This document shows positions 16,319-23,268 of a stretch of 64,000 nucleotides of DNA, piece after piece (within the stretch, counting starts at the first letter, position 1; every line of letters starts with the position of its first letter). Below the pieces are notes generated by a model. That model had not been told where the DNA came from and made no database searches. It saw only the letters and a program-made list of their open reading frames with translations. The translations under genes and the position numbers were made by a program. Where the stretch lies: the NCBI GenBank assembly GCA_902527105.1, contig CABZNT010000003.1, positions 1 through 64,000 on the forward strand, written 5' to 3'. This stretch comes from an uncultured Prochlorococcus sp. GTDB taxonomy: Bacteria; Cyanobacteriota; Cyanobacteriia; PCC-6307; Cyanobiaceae.

Positions 16319-16540
16319 TTGGAATTCTATAAAATTACTTTAAATAGAAACTTAAAAATTAATTATGACTTAAACATGATTTATGAAATTTACAAACAAA
16401 AATTACTTTACATTTTTTATGCGCAACCGAATTACAAATTTGGAGCCTCTGAAAATAACTTGCGAATAGACATTGATGAGAATAGGGAAGAAATATTTAA
16501 TAATTATTATTTTGAAAACAATTCTGAAAAATATGATTGA
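16319..16540 (+). CDS. Doubtful hypothetical protein (73 aa)
   Basis: Open from TTG 16319 to TGA 16540. The product is rich in Asn, Tyr, Ile and Lys, as expected of AT-rich non-coding sequence, but the central YIFYAQPNYKFGASENNLRI looks somewhat protein-like. No family and no good ribosome site. A start at Met 20 is also possible. Confidence 0.3.
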   Translation: MEFYKITLNRNLKINYDLNMIYEIYKQKLLYIFYAQPNYKFGASENNLRIDIDENREEIFNNYYFENNSEKYD

Positions 16541-16745
16541 TTATCAAATAAAAAATTTCTGTTCTCTGAAAAAATTACCAAAAAAAATTTAAAATTTAAT
16601 ATCAAAAAGAAAGTAATTTATTCTTTATCAATTTTTGAATTTTTTATTATATAGGGATTAATACTATTAATTATTTCACAATCTAAAAAAAATGAATTTA
16701 ATTTAACAAATAAATCAATATTATTAGAAAAAAGATTTTAATTTT

Positions 16746-17222
16746 TTAAAAAAAATCATTAATTTCCTTTTTTATGGATTTATATTCTAAATTAATATCT
16801 TTAATAAATTCATCTACTTCTTTTTTAGTATTCTTATATTCATTTATTTTTTGTTTGGTTTTGTTATAGAAAATCGATTCAAATTTTCCTGGACTTACCT
16901 CCTCAATCCAATATCCTGCTAAACAATAAATTTGGTTTGGGACAAAAGTAATAAAAAATAATTTTTTGGAATTTTTATATTGATCAATTATCTTATTAGC
17001 GAAAGTGCCTTTAGTTTTTTTAGTCCCGAATAGTGTAATATCTTTTGCTAAAGGCTTAAAATTCTTCGATAGATTTTTACTTTTTTCTACTGTATTTCTA
17101 GAAATTATTTTTTCAAAAGAATAACAATACTCGAAAAAATAAGTATTTTCTTTTTTTGAAGGATATATGGTTATGAAAGAAATTAATAGTAAAAAAGAAG
17201 TTAAAAGAAATTTTTTAAACAT
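16746..17222 (-). CDS. Secreted or membrane-anchored hypothetical protein
   Basis: From ATG 17222 the product (158 aa) starts with MFKKFLLTSFLLLISFITIY, a plausible signal peptide or anchor, then a Lys/Glu-rich domain with YCLAGYWIEEVSPGKFESIF. The frame is open to 17267, but the added residues would spoil the signal peptide. C-terminus is a charged helix. No family recognised; likely acts outside the inner membrane. Confidence 0.6.
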   Translation of the reverse strand: MFKKFLLTSFLLLISFITIYPSKKENTYFFEYCYSFEKIISRNTVEKSKNLSKNFKPLAKDITLFGTKKTKGTFANKIIDQYKNSKKLFFITFVPNQIYCLAGYWIEEVSPGKFESIFYNKTKQKINEYKNTKKEVDEFIKDINLEYKSIKKEINDFF

Positions 17223-17418
17223 TTTTATTTTAATTAGATTCATCATTTCATAAATATAAAAAGACAACTCATGAATTTCTATTAATTAACTTATAAAGAT
17301 TCACATTAATTAAAAAGATTTCTATTAATTAAGCTAAACCTCCTTGAGAAACTTTAAAAGTATTGCGTACTAATTAAGTATTTATAAACGCATAAAATTT
17401 TTTTCTTATAATGAAACT

Positions 17419-17799
17419 ATGAAAAATTCTTTTTTGAAAAACAAAAGTATCAAATCTTTTTTAGATTTTTTTTCAAGATTATCAATTTCAGCAATATTTA
17501 TCTCAGCCATTCCTGGCAAAATAAATGATTTTGAAAGAACAGCTGAATATATTTCTTCAAAAGGTATTCCTGAACCAATTTCATCTATTCTTCTAGTAGG
17601 AGCCATTGTATGTCTTATCTTGGGTTCTGGATTTTTTATATTTGGAGAAAATCAAAAAATCGGTTCAGTCTTTTTATTACTATTTCTTATCCCAACAACA
17701 ATTATTTTTCATATATTCCCTTTCCATCAAAGAGCAGTATTTATGAATCTGGCATTAATAGGTGGATTAATTATTGCTGCAATAAGGGAACCAAAATAA
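17419..17799 (+). CDS. DoxX-family membrane protein
   Basis: 126 residues with four hydrophobic helices. The FSRLSISAIFISAIPGKIND start, GSGFFIFGENQKIGS loop and FHIFPFHQRAVFMNLALIGG segment match small DoxX proteins. The family includes quinol-oxidase-like and redox-linked membrane proteins; the reaction of this one is unknown. ATG 17419. Confidence 0.82.
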   Translation: MKNSFLKNKSIKSFLDFFSRLSISAIFISAIPGKINDFERTAEYISSKGIPEPISSILLVGAIVCLILGSGFFIFGENQKIGSVFLLLFLIPTTIIFHIFPFHQRAVFMNLALIGGLIIAAIREPK

Positions 17800-17828
17800 A
17801 AAACTTAATAAAAAATCCTAAATTTTTT

Positions 17829-18023
17829 TTATTTTTTCTCTCTTAATTCTGGGAAGAAATTCGCAATATGAATTAATTCATAAACCTCTTTACTATCATA
17901 TTTTTTATTACGAATTCCGCTTCCTATCTCTATTCCTCTCTCTTTCATCTTCTTTATTATCAATTCTTGTCTTTGCATTCTTGACATAGACTTAAATCTT
18001 TTAGTTCGTTCTTCTTTATTCAC
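17829..18023 (-). CDS. Small basic protein (64 aa), unknown
   Basis: ATG 18023, stop 17829. Strongly basic N-terminal half (MNKEERTKRFKSMSRMQRQE) that should be helical, then IEIGSGIRNKKYDSKEVYEL. No membrane segment. The basic helix might contact nucleic acid. Divergent from the 40-aa gene upstream by strand but in the same direction. Confidence 0.55.
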   Translation of the reverse strand: MNKEERTKRFKSMSRMQRQELIIKKMKERGIEIGSGIRNKKYDSKEVYELIHIANFFPELREKK

Positions 18024-18063
18024 AAGATCTTAATTTAGTTAAACTTGATTTTTAAGATTATAA

Positions 18064-18186
18064 TTAGCGATTTATTAAATAAGTAAGAAAGCCAGTAAAT
18101 GTGAGTAATTTAAATCCAATAAAGAATGGCAAATATTTTTTGACCTTTTTCCCGACGGGCAATAATTTGTTTAATGAATTGATCAT
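18064..18186 (-). CDS. Tiny membrane protein (40 aa), unknown
   Basis: ATG 18186, TAA 18064-18066. A basic stretch (NKLLPVGKKVKKYL) precedes one hydrophobic helix (PFFIGFKLLTFTGFLTYLI). It sits 40 bp upstream of the 64-aa basic gene on the same strand. A short inverted repeat TTAGG/CCTAA with a T-run lies at 18209-18233. Confidence 0.5.
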   Translation of the reverse strand: MINSLNKLLPVGKKVKKYLPFFIGFKLLTFTGFLTYLINR

Positions 18187-18308
18187 GATTTACATTAAAA
18201 CCTAATTCTTAGGATCATCCTAACGAATTTTTTTTTAAATTATCCTATTTAGATTTGTACATTTAAAATAGTAGATCTAAACTAGAAGGGTTACTTACCT
18301 TATTTTTT

Positions 18309-18695
18309 ATGAATGATAAAGAAACAATAATTTCATTATTAAATGATTTTGCTAATCCAAAGAAAATGGCTTCATTTTTTGTTGACAATGCAACTCCAGA
18401 TTTTTTATTCATAAGACCGAGTGGTAATCCTATAGATGCAAAAGGATTCGAACAAATGATTACTGGTGATATAGTTCAAGAAAAGGCAGAAATAACCAAA
18501 ATTCACCGATTAGAATTTTTAAGCGACTATGTAGTAATGTGCATTTTTACGCTAGGTTCAAAATTTACTTATAAAGGGACACCTAATGATGACTTACCAA
18601 CAGTTACTTCAATTTTTAAAAAAGCAAATAATGTCTGGAAAATTCATTGGATGCAAAGATCTACAGGAAATTCTGATTTATCTTTATGGGATTAG
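18309..18695 (+). CDS. NTF2-like (SnoaL-fold) protein
   Basis: 128 residues fitting the cone-shaped NTF2 fold: an N-terminal helix region (LLNDFANPKKMASFF), FLFIRPSGNPIDAKGFEQMI, then beta strands ending VWKIHWMQRSTG. Family members bind or convert small hydrophobic ligands; no catalytic residue set can be called. The 3' end overlaps a tiny membrane gene by ten bases, suggesting coupling. Confidence 0.72.
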   Translation: MNDKETIISLLNDFANPKKMASFFVDNATPDFLFIRPSGNPIDAKGFEQMITGDIVQEKAEITKIHRLEFLSDYVVMCIFTLGSKFTYKGTPNDDLPTVTSIFKKANNVWKIHWMQRSTGNSDLSLWD

Positions 18696-18775
18696 CAAAG
18701 TTAATAGCCCTTTTAATGGTTTTACTACTTCTAGGTAGTTCTTTTATTGGTTTAATTTTTTATTTTATAAAATAA
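18686..18775 (+). CDS. Tiny membrane peptide (29 aa), unknown
   Basis: ATG 18686 lies inside the end of the NTF2-like gene in another frame; TAA at 18773. The product is nearly all one hydrophobic helix (LIALLMVLLLLGSSFIGLIF). The overlap suggests translational coupling with the NTF2-like protein. Confidence 0.5.
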   Translation: MGLAKLIALLMVLLLLGSSFIGLIFYFIK

Positions 18776-19173
18776 ATACATCAAATAAAGAATAACTATT
18801 AACTATTTCTTTTTTAGAAAACAATTCACTCTTTTTTGCTAAAAATTTTGATTTTCAGGTAAAAATAAAAACTTTAGAAAGACTAACACCTATATCTAAA
18901 GCTAATAAAGCAATTAGTAGTTTACTCATTTTTTAGAACTCTCAACTATTTTTTTATAAAGTTCTTCAGAAATAGGTTGCATAACCTTTTAAAAATCTAA
19001 TTACAAGTTAGTTATTTTAAAATTAATTTCTCGTTACTAAATATACGAATATATGAATTTTTAAATAGGCAAAAGATATCTTCACAATAAGTTTTTCTTA
19101 TAATGTATTAATAAATACTTAGTTCAAAAACTTCAATAAATACCTAAACTTTTTAAACAAGAAATTAGAAATC
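18776..19173. other. Spacer, possibly two micro-ORFs on the reverse strand
   Basis: 398 bp, AT-rich. On the reverse strand an 18-codon frame (18982-18926, MQPISEELYKKIVESSKK) with AAAAGG before its ATG overlaps, by ATGA, a 24-codon frame (18929-18855, MSKLLIALLALDIGVSLSKV). They could form a micro-operon, but the frames are too short for confidence. Confidence 0.3.
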
Positions 19174-19275
19174 TCATTTCAAGTAAATAGATCCTCTATA
19201 AGTAAGCCTTATTACCTTTTCTTCTTGTTTTCTACAATATACGAATGACTTTCCATTGAAATACATGTTTACCAT
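19174..19275 (-). CDS. Small DUF4278-like protein (33 aa)
   Basis: ATG 19275 with AGGAG seven bases upstream; TGA at 19174-19176. The product contains a YFNGKSFVYCRKQEEKVIRL segment and ends LTYRGSIYLK; the LxYRGxxY string is the core of DUF4278, a small cyanobacterial family of unknown function. Its leader is an unusually GC-rich, structured stretch (separate entry). Confidence 0.65.
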   Translation of the reverse strand: MVNMYFNGKSFVYCRKQEEKVIRLTYRGSIYLK

Positions 19276-19287
19276 GATGCAGCTCCT

Positions 19288-19378
19288 GAACTTGCTCAAG
19301 TCCCCGTCCTATGGCTTGAGTCGTACTGCGGTCTATCAGATGGTAGATCGGACGATTTTGTAGTATTCACTACAATCT
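19288..19378 (-). ncRNA. Structured, GC-richer leader element (candidate cis RNA)
   Basis: On the reverse strand this lies just upstream of the DUF4278-like gene. It holds two hairpins: GTAGT/ACTAC around 19362-19375, and CTCAAG/CTTGAG around 19297-19320. Composition is clearly richer in G and C than the flanks. A partly similar sequence, sharing a CAxGCxxTAGG...GGACTT core, lies at 19880-19935. No tRNA fold fits. Confidence 0.4.
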
Positions 19379-19411
19379 ATTTATAAAGTATTTATACTTA
19401 GATGTCAACAA

Positions 19412-19558
19412 TTAATAAAAACTCAACTTCAATTTAAAATTAGATTCTGTTCTCACAAACACCCTAAAAAGAATATAGAACATATAACTACGAGTAACCC
19501 CCATAAAAACTGAAAGAAATGCAAGAACTACACAAATAGGGCAATGCGGGAATCCCAT
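19412..19558 (-). CDS. Small membrane protein with CPIC motif (48 aa)
   Basis: ATG 19558, TAA 19412-19414. It begins MGFPHCPICVVLAFLSVFMG: a CxxC pair next to a hydrophobic helix, followed by a basic tail. The start codon shares one base with the stop of the upstream gene (TAATG), so it is translationally coupled. CPIC suggests a redox or metal site near the membrane face; this is inference. Confidence 0.65.
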   Translation of the reverse strand: MGFPHCPICVVLAFLSVFMGVTRSYMFYILFRVFVRTESNFKLKLSFY

Positions 19559-19674
19559 TATTTATTTTCCAATATAAATTTCAATTCAGTCTCTGCATTA
19601 AGAATATCCATTCTTCTCTTGAACAGTTTAAAAAATTTAATTATTTTTTTCAAAATTAAACCCTCTTTAGGCAT
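19558..19674 (-). CDS. Small basic helical protein (38 aa)
   Basis: ATG 19674, TAA 19558-19560. Basic amphipathic region (LKKIIKFFKLFKRRMDIL) then AETELKFILENK. First gene of a two-gene micro-operon with the CPIC protein. Unknown function. Confidence 0.55.
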   Translation of the reverse strand: MPKEGLILKKIIKFFKLFKRRMDILNAETELKFILENK

Positions 19675-20066
19675 CAATAATAATATTATTTAATAATGAA
19701 TATATCAATGAGCAAAAATACTGAAGCCATTGATATTACAAAAGTTTCGTAGAAAATTTATACTATAAACAACACCAACATATGCTCAGATACTCTTACT
19801 CAATTAGCGTATTCAGAGTCAAATAAAAAATTGGTGATCTAGTTACCTTGAAGTGCTATTTTTCTTTTGCTAAAAAAATAGAGCGGACTAAAGTCCAATA
19901 CTACACGAGGATTAAGTCCGTTGCCTAAAGCCTGAGAGTGCAAATTTTTCTTAACTAATATGCAAATATGCTTTATGAGGTAAATATCTTGATTGTGTAA
20001 TAAATTTATTTTGTATATTGCTATTACAAAAATGATGAGTTTATTTAAATTAGTTACTAAATCCTC
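19675..20066. other. Spacer with a degenerate frame and a second structured element
   Basis: 392 bp. A forward frame from ATG 19696 runs 18 codons to TAG 19750 and stays open a further 24 codons; this could be a decayed gene but is within chance. At 19880-19935 a GC-richer stretch has GGACT/AGTCC inverted repeats and, on the reverse strand, resembles part of the element at 19288-19378. Confidence 0.4.
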
Positions 20067-20186
20067 GTGGAGAAAGCTTTAGTAAATTTCTTTTACTGGT
20101 TACTCATAAGATCAGCCGAATCTCATTATGGAGAATCATTTAAATCTGTAGAAGTTCCATCTAATTCAATCAAAAGTTTTTCTTGA
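20067..20186 (+). CDS. Small protein (39 aa), paralogue of 24505-24612
   Basis: GTG 20067, TGA 20184. It shares with the product of 24505 the pattern MEKxxxNFxYWxLxxSAESxYGxS followed by a VP motif. A hydrophobic amphipathic helix with an aromatic core is likely. A second copy 4.4 kb away on the same strand shows this is a real gene family; function unknown. Confidence 0.6.
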   Translation: MEKALVNFFYWLLIRSAESHYGESFKSVEVPSNSIKSFS

Positions 20187-20331
20187 TTTTAGAAAGTTTT
20201 TAATACTTAAATTCATAGCTTTCTAAAAATTGAATAACTAATTTGAGTTAATTTGGTTAATTATCTCTATTGCAAATACAGATAAGGTTGTTAATCTTGC
20301 ACTTAAAGAAGAAACTTAATTTCTTAAACTG

Positions 20332-20541
20332 ATGCAATTTGATCATTTAAATTTCAATGAAGTTGATGGCCTCATGTCCATAGAAGATTTAAGGGCTTTA
20401 CGTCTTCGAAAAAAGAAAATTGAAAGTGATAAAAAATCTAGAAAGTATATTCTGGATATAAATCAAAGATATAGAAAAATGATTACCCGCAAAAGTAATA
20501 ACTTTTTAAGGAATATGAACCCTTTTAAAAAGGCCGCATAA
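20332..20541 (+). CDS. Small basic hypothetical protein (69 aa)
   Basis: ATG 20332, stop 20541. An acidic N-terminus (FNEVDGLMSIEDLRALRL) precedes a strongly basic helical region (RKKKIESDKKSRKY) and an Arg/Lys-rich end. No membrane segment. It is followed by a good terminator, so it is likely a stand-alone transcription unit. Nucleic-acid binding is conceivable but unproven. Confidence 0.6.
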   Translation: MQFDHLNFNEVDGLMSIEDLRALRLRKKKIESDKKSRKYILDINQRYRKMITRKSNNFLRNMNPFKKAA

Positions 20542-20866
20542 ATTGTTAATCTTGATTTTGTTAATTTGTTTAACTTTGCAATTTTCAGAGTAATATTTTA
20601 ATGGTGTTTCTTTGGAAGAGTTTCACCAAGAGGGGTCAATTTTTGGCCCCTTTTTGCGGAGATATTTTTTAATTCAAACTCGTTATAAAATTAAAGTAAT
20701 ACTTCTCTATAAGGCGAAAGTGATGTAAATCTTTTGTTTAAAGTTTTTTATTACCACTTAATGAAAACTCTATATCTTCAACTAAATCCTCTTATTAAAA
20801 AAACAAAAGTTTCACTTTATGGATCATTTCCTTTAATTTATTGAATTTTTTCATTTGCGATTTTTA
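20542..20866. other. Spacer after the 69-aa gene
   Basis: 325 bp containing the terminator at 20631-20655. A 27-codon forward frame (20761-20844, MKTLYLQLNPLIKKTKVSLY) is the only other candidate and is not convincing. Confidence 0.4.
20631..20655 (+). terminator. Intrinsic terminator
   Basis: Stem AGGGGTC / GGCCCCT (7 bp with one G-T pair) around an AATTTTT loop, followed by TTTTT. It is 90 bp downstream of the 69-aa gene. Confidence 0.8.
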
Positions 20867-21070
20867 ATGGCTTCACCTACAAGTTGGGAATTCTATAAAG
20901 AAGTTGAAACTAAAATTCTATAGGTCAATATTTGTACACAAAATTTAGAAGGAGTAGCTATTTCGATCAATAAATGGTGGAAGAAAAGATATCCTTCATA
21001 CACTATCAGAATAGTTTCTAAAAAAGAATTTGAGCTAGTAAAAATGCAAGCAGAGAATAAGGAGCTATAA
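20867..21070 (+). pseudogene. Small gene interrupted by an in-frame TAG
   Basis: From ATG 20867 the frame reads 18 codons (MASPTSWEFYKEVETKIL), hits TAG at 20921-20923, then continues 48 codons to TAA 21070. The downstream part (NLEGVAISINKWWKKRYPSY, then RIVSKKEFELVKMQ) has normal protein composition with tryptophans. The most likely reading is a 67-codon gene broken by one nonsense change. A sequencing error is an alternative. Confidence 0.6.
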
Positions 21071-21146
21071 AATTATTCTTTAGTAAATATTGATGCTGAA
21101 TATTTAATTTTTGAAGCTATTATAAGGTCAATAAATTAAGAAACAA

Positions 21147-21302
21147 ATGAACTCTGCATTTGCAAAAGTCTCAAATTTGAAAGTTAAGAGGACTTCTAAA
21201 ATAGCTATTACTCTCGCATCATCAACTTTCTTTTTGTTTGCCTTGGGTCAAGCACCAATTTTTAAAAATATTATGGCAGGTGCCTTCTCTTGCTCTGGCT
21301 AA
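21147..21302 (+). CDS. Small membrane or exported protein (51 aa)
   Basis: ATG 21147, TAA 21300. A basic N-terminus (KVSNLKVKRTSK) precedes a hydrophobic segment (IAITLASSTFFLFALG) and ends FKNIMAGAFSCSG. It could be a signal peptide with a very short mature tail, or a single-pass protein. Followed by a terminator at 21370. Confidence 0.55.
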   Translation: MNSAFAKVSNLKVKRTSKIAITLASSTFFLFALGQAPIFKNIMAGAFSCSG

Positions 21303-21368
21303 ATAAAATACTATTTTTTAGAAAGCTAAAAAGCAAAAATAGACTATGATTGACAGTCGATCTAAACT

Positions 21369-21393
21369 TAGAGGGATAAACCCCTCTTTTTTA
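21369..21393 (+). terminator. Intrinsic terminator
   Basis: Stem AGAGGG / CCCTCT (6 bp) with a short ATAAAC loop, followed by six T residues. It lies 67 bp after the 51-aa gene and likely ends its transcript. Confidence 0.75.
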
Positions 21394-21452
21394 ATGTTTA
21401 ATAGATTTATTGCTGAAAAGATAATGACTCTTCTTATTTCTCTTTTCAGCTG

Positions 21453-21578
21453 ATGAATATTTCCCCGCACCTATTAATTGATGCTGTGATATTAAGCGCT
21501 GCCCTTACGATAACTCTGGTATTAAGAGCAAAAGGTAATGCTGCCAAAAAAGAAAAAAAAAAAATAAATGATTACTAA
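21453..21578 (+). CDS. Tiny membrane protein (41 aa), micro-operon gene 1
   Basis: ATG 21453, TAA 21576. One hydrophobic helix (LLIDAVILSAALTITLVL) then a basic tail (RAKGNAAKKEKKKINDY). The next gene starts inside its 3' end, with an 11-bp overlap in another frame. Unknown function. Confidence 0.6.
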   Translation: MNISPHLLIDAVILSAALTITLVLRAKGNAAKKEKKKINDY

Positions 21579-21708
21579 AGAAGAAGAAAAAGAATTTAAA
21601 AAACCTAAATTATATAGATTTTGGAACTTTCTTATTTATGGAAGTTCCATAGCTATTGGAGTTTTCTTAGTTTATTTATATTCTGCTTATGTCTTTATAA
21701 ATAAATGA
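21568..21708 (+). CDS. Small membrane protein (46 aa), micro-operon gene 2
   Basis: ATG 21568, TGA 21706. A charged N-terminus (MITKEEEKEFKKPKLYRFWN) precedes one hydrophobic helix (IAIGVFLVYLYSAYVFI). It overlaps gene 1 by 11 bp and gene 3 by ATGA (4 bp), a strong sign of a translationally coupled operon. Confidence 0.65.
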   Translation: MITKEEEKEFKKPKLYRFWNFLIYGSSIAIGVFLVYLYSAYVFINK

Positions 21709-21791
21709 CTAATATCTACGGCATAGCGATTACTTATGGGGTTGTGAGTCTTTTATTACTTGGTGGGTTTGCATACTTTACTTTAAAATGA
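21705..21791 (+). CDS. Tiny membrane peptide (28 aa), micro-operon gene 3
   Basis: ATG 21705 overlaps gene 2 by 4 bp; TGA at 21789. It is almost all one hydrophobic helix (AITYGVVSLLLLGGFAYFTL). The same frame stays open after its TGA for 86 codons (next entry). Confidence 0.6.
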   Translation: MTNIYGIAITYGVVSLLLLGGFAYFTLK

Positions 21792-22052
21792 GACGATAAT
21801 TTTTATATCTTCTTCAATAAAGATTTCTTAGATAAATTTTTAGATTTTTGTAGAGAATATCAACAAGAAATTCCACCTCAAAAGATGACTAAGATTTTAA
21901 GAGAATATACAGATAGATTAGATGCATTATTGATACTAGCAGACCTAAGAAGGTATTTAGAGAATAAAATTTCTAGCAAAATTTATACAAATTTTTTTAA
22001 AGTTGGAATAAATTTTTTGAAGATATTTTCCTTGCAATTATTCATAATTTGA
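21792..22052 (+). pseudogene. Open frame without a clear start, downstream of a TGA
   Basis: In frame with the 28-aa peptide, this stretch is open for 86 codons to TGA 22050. It reads DFCREYQQEIPPQKMTKILR and LDALLILADLRRYLENKISS, convincing helical protein sequence, but the only ATG is at 21885, well inside the conserved-looking part. Options are initiation at 21885 (55 aa), a non-standard start, readthrough of TGA 21789, or a gene that lost its 5' end. Confidence 0.45.
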
Positions 22053-22061
22053 GATTTTTTT

Positions 22062-22319
22062 TTGATCCTTAATCCGTACAATTTTGTTCCTCTAACCGCA
22101 CACATAAAACTTGAAATTTACTATTCAAATGAATTAGAACATAGTTGTAGGCAAGGGTTAAGTCTTATGGCACTAAATGACACATTTACTATCCAAGAAA
22201 TTAATTTGGATAAAAAAGATCTTTCATTTGATAATAAGCTCAAAAAAATTGAAGCTTATTGGAATAATGAATGTACAGAACATCCGAGTAACAACCATTG
22301 CAAGATTTTTTGTGATTAA
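22062..22319 (+). CDS. Small cysteine-containing protein (85 aa), unknown
   Basis: TTG 22062, stop 22319. The C-terminus reads NNECTEHPSNNHCKIFCD, with three cysteines including a C-x3-C pair; another Cys is near residue 29. An internal ATG at codon 36 would give about 50 residues and is a plausible alternative start. The terminal cysteine group places it among the cysteine-pair micro-proteins of this region. Confidence 0.55.
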   Translation: MILNPYNFVPLTAHIKLEIYYSNELEHSCRQGLSLMALNDTFTIQEINLDKKDLSFDNKLKKIEAYWNNECTEHPSNNHCKIFCD

Positions 22320-22405
22320 AAACTTTAACTTTTAGGTATTCTTACGCTTGATTTTTACATAATACCCGTACTAAAGAATAATCAGATAGAAAAGAGGCCA
22401 AGCAA

Positions 22406-22507
22406 ATGACTAATTTAGGTATAGAAATTTTATTTTGGGCAATTTTAATTTCTTATCTAGGATTAAGGTTTTCTCAAACTTGGAATGGATTCAAAAAACA
22501 GTATTAA
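22406..22507 (+). CDS. Tiny membrane protein (33 aa), unknown
   Basis: ATG 22406 with GAGG about 8 bases upstream; TAA 22505. One hydrophobic helix (IEILFWAILISYLGL) then a polar, basic end (RFSQTWNGFKKQY). Followed 15 bp later by another small gene, likely co-transcribed. Confidence 0.6.
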   Translation: MTNLGIEILFWAILISYLGLRFSQTWNGFKKQY

Positions 22508-22522
22508 TTAGGAGAATAGAAA

Positions 22523-22669
22523 ATGAAACTACAAACTCAGTTCACGGTTCCAAACAAAAAATTAAAAGATCTTGATTATGTTAAACAAGTAGATTTTTTA
22601 GAAGAAATTTTAAATAAAGAATGTATAGATTATACAAATCAAGAAGATTACCTGGTTTGTAGCAATTAA
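22523..22669 (+). CDS. Small soluble protein with two cysteines (48 aa)
   Basis: ATG 22523 with AGGAGA upstream; TAA 22667. Acidic and helical (YVKQVDFLEEILNKECIDYT), with a second Cys near the end (LVCSN). Unknown function. Confidence 0.55.
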   Translation: MKLQTQFTVPNKKLKDLDYVKQVDFLEEILNKECIDYTNQEDYLVCSN

Positions 22670-22748
22670 AAATCAAAAAATAGCTGTTTTTTAAAAGTAA
22701 ATAAATTTTTATTAGTATTTATAAATTTTCTAAAAGGGAGTTAGCACT

Positions 22749-23267
22749 ATGGAATTAAGATTCTTCCCAATAAATATTTTTAGAGAGACTCCAAAAGTCA
22801 CTTTCTTCGATGCAGGGATAGATAGTTCTAATGGTTCAGATGTTGTGATCCATTCTGGGGAAGCTATATCTCCTCCAGATGATTTAAAAGATGAGCAATA
22901 TTACGTTCACAATCATCAAATTGACCACAATTTAGTTATCACTGGAGAAAGGACATTTGTTTTAATAAATCCTTCCTGGGATGAACCTCATCATGTGATT
23001 TATTTAAATAGATCTATGGGAGCATTAGAAATTCCTATAGGAACTTATCACAGATCTATCTCAGGGAAAGAAGGTAGTATTGTTTTAAACCAACCCAAAA
23101 GAGATAAATTTTTTGATCCTTCTAAAGAATTTACCCCTCAAAAATTAGACAAAATTAATTTAATTAAGGCAAGAAAAAGTCCGCCTGTTTATTGGATTTA
23201 CGAAAATAACGAAATCAAAAGAGTCCATTTTAATCCTCTAGAAAGAAAAGTTAAAACTTTTGTTTGA
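22749..23267 (+). CDS. Cupin-fold protein (172 aa), unknown substrate
   Basis: The centre reads YYVHNHQIDHNLVITGERTF followed by PHHVIYLNRSMGALEIPIGTYHRS. These are the two cupin motifs: several histidines in the first, and GxxxxIPxGxYHR in the second. The C-terminal third is polar and basic. It has GGGAG before the ATG and ends one base before the LOG-family start, so the two are probably co-translated. A link to nucleotide or hormone-like chemistry of its neighbour is only a guess. Confidence 0.65.
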   Translation: MELRFFPINIFRETPKVTFFDAGIDSSNGSDVVIHSGEAISPPDDLKDEQYYVHNHQIDHNLVITGERTFVLINPSWDEPHHVIYLNRSMGALEIPIGTYHRSISGKEGSIVLNQPKRDKFFDPSKEFTPQKLDKINLIKARKSPPVYWIYENNEIKRVHFNPLERKVKTFV

Positions 23268-23268
23268 A

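Noticed and set aside
17275-17332. Repeated ATTTCTATTAATTAA upstream of the DoxX gene
   Set aside because: Two short AT-only copies 43 bases apart can arise by chance in such AT-rich DNA.
19880-19935. tRNA-like T-arm (GAGGATTAAGTCC)
   Set aside because: No acceptor stem, anticodon arm or standard T-loop sequence can be fitted; treated as a structured element instead.
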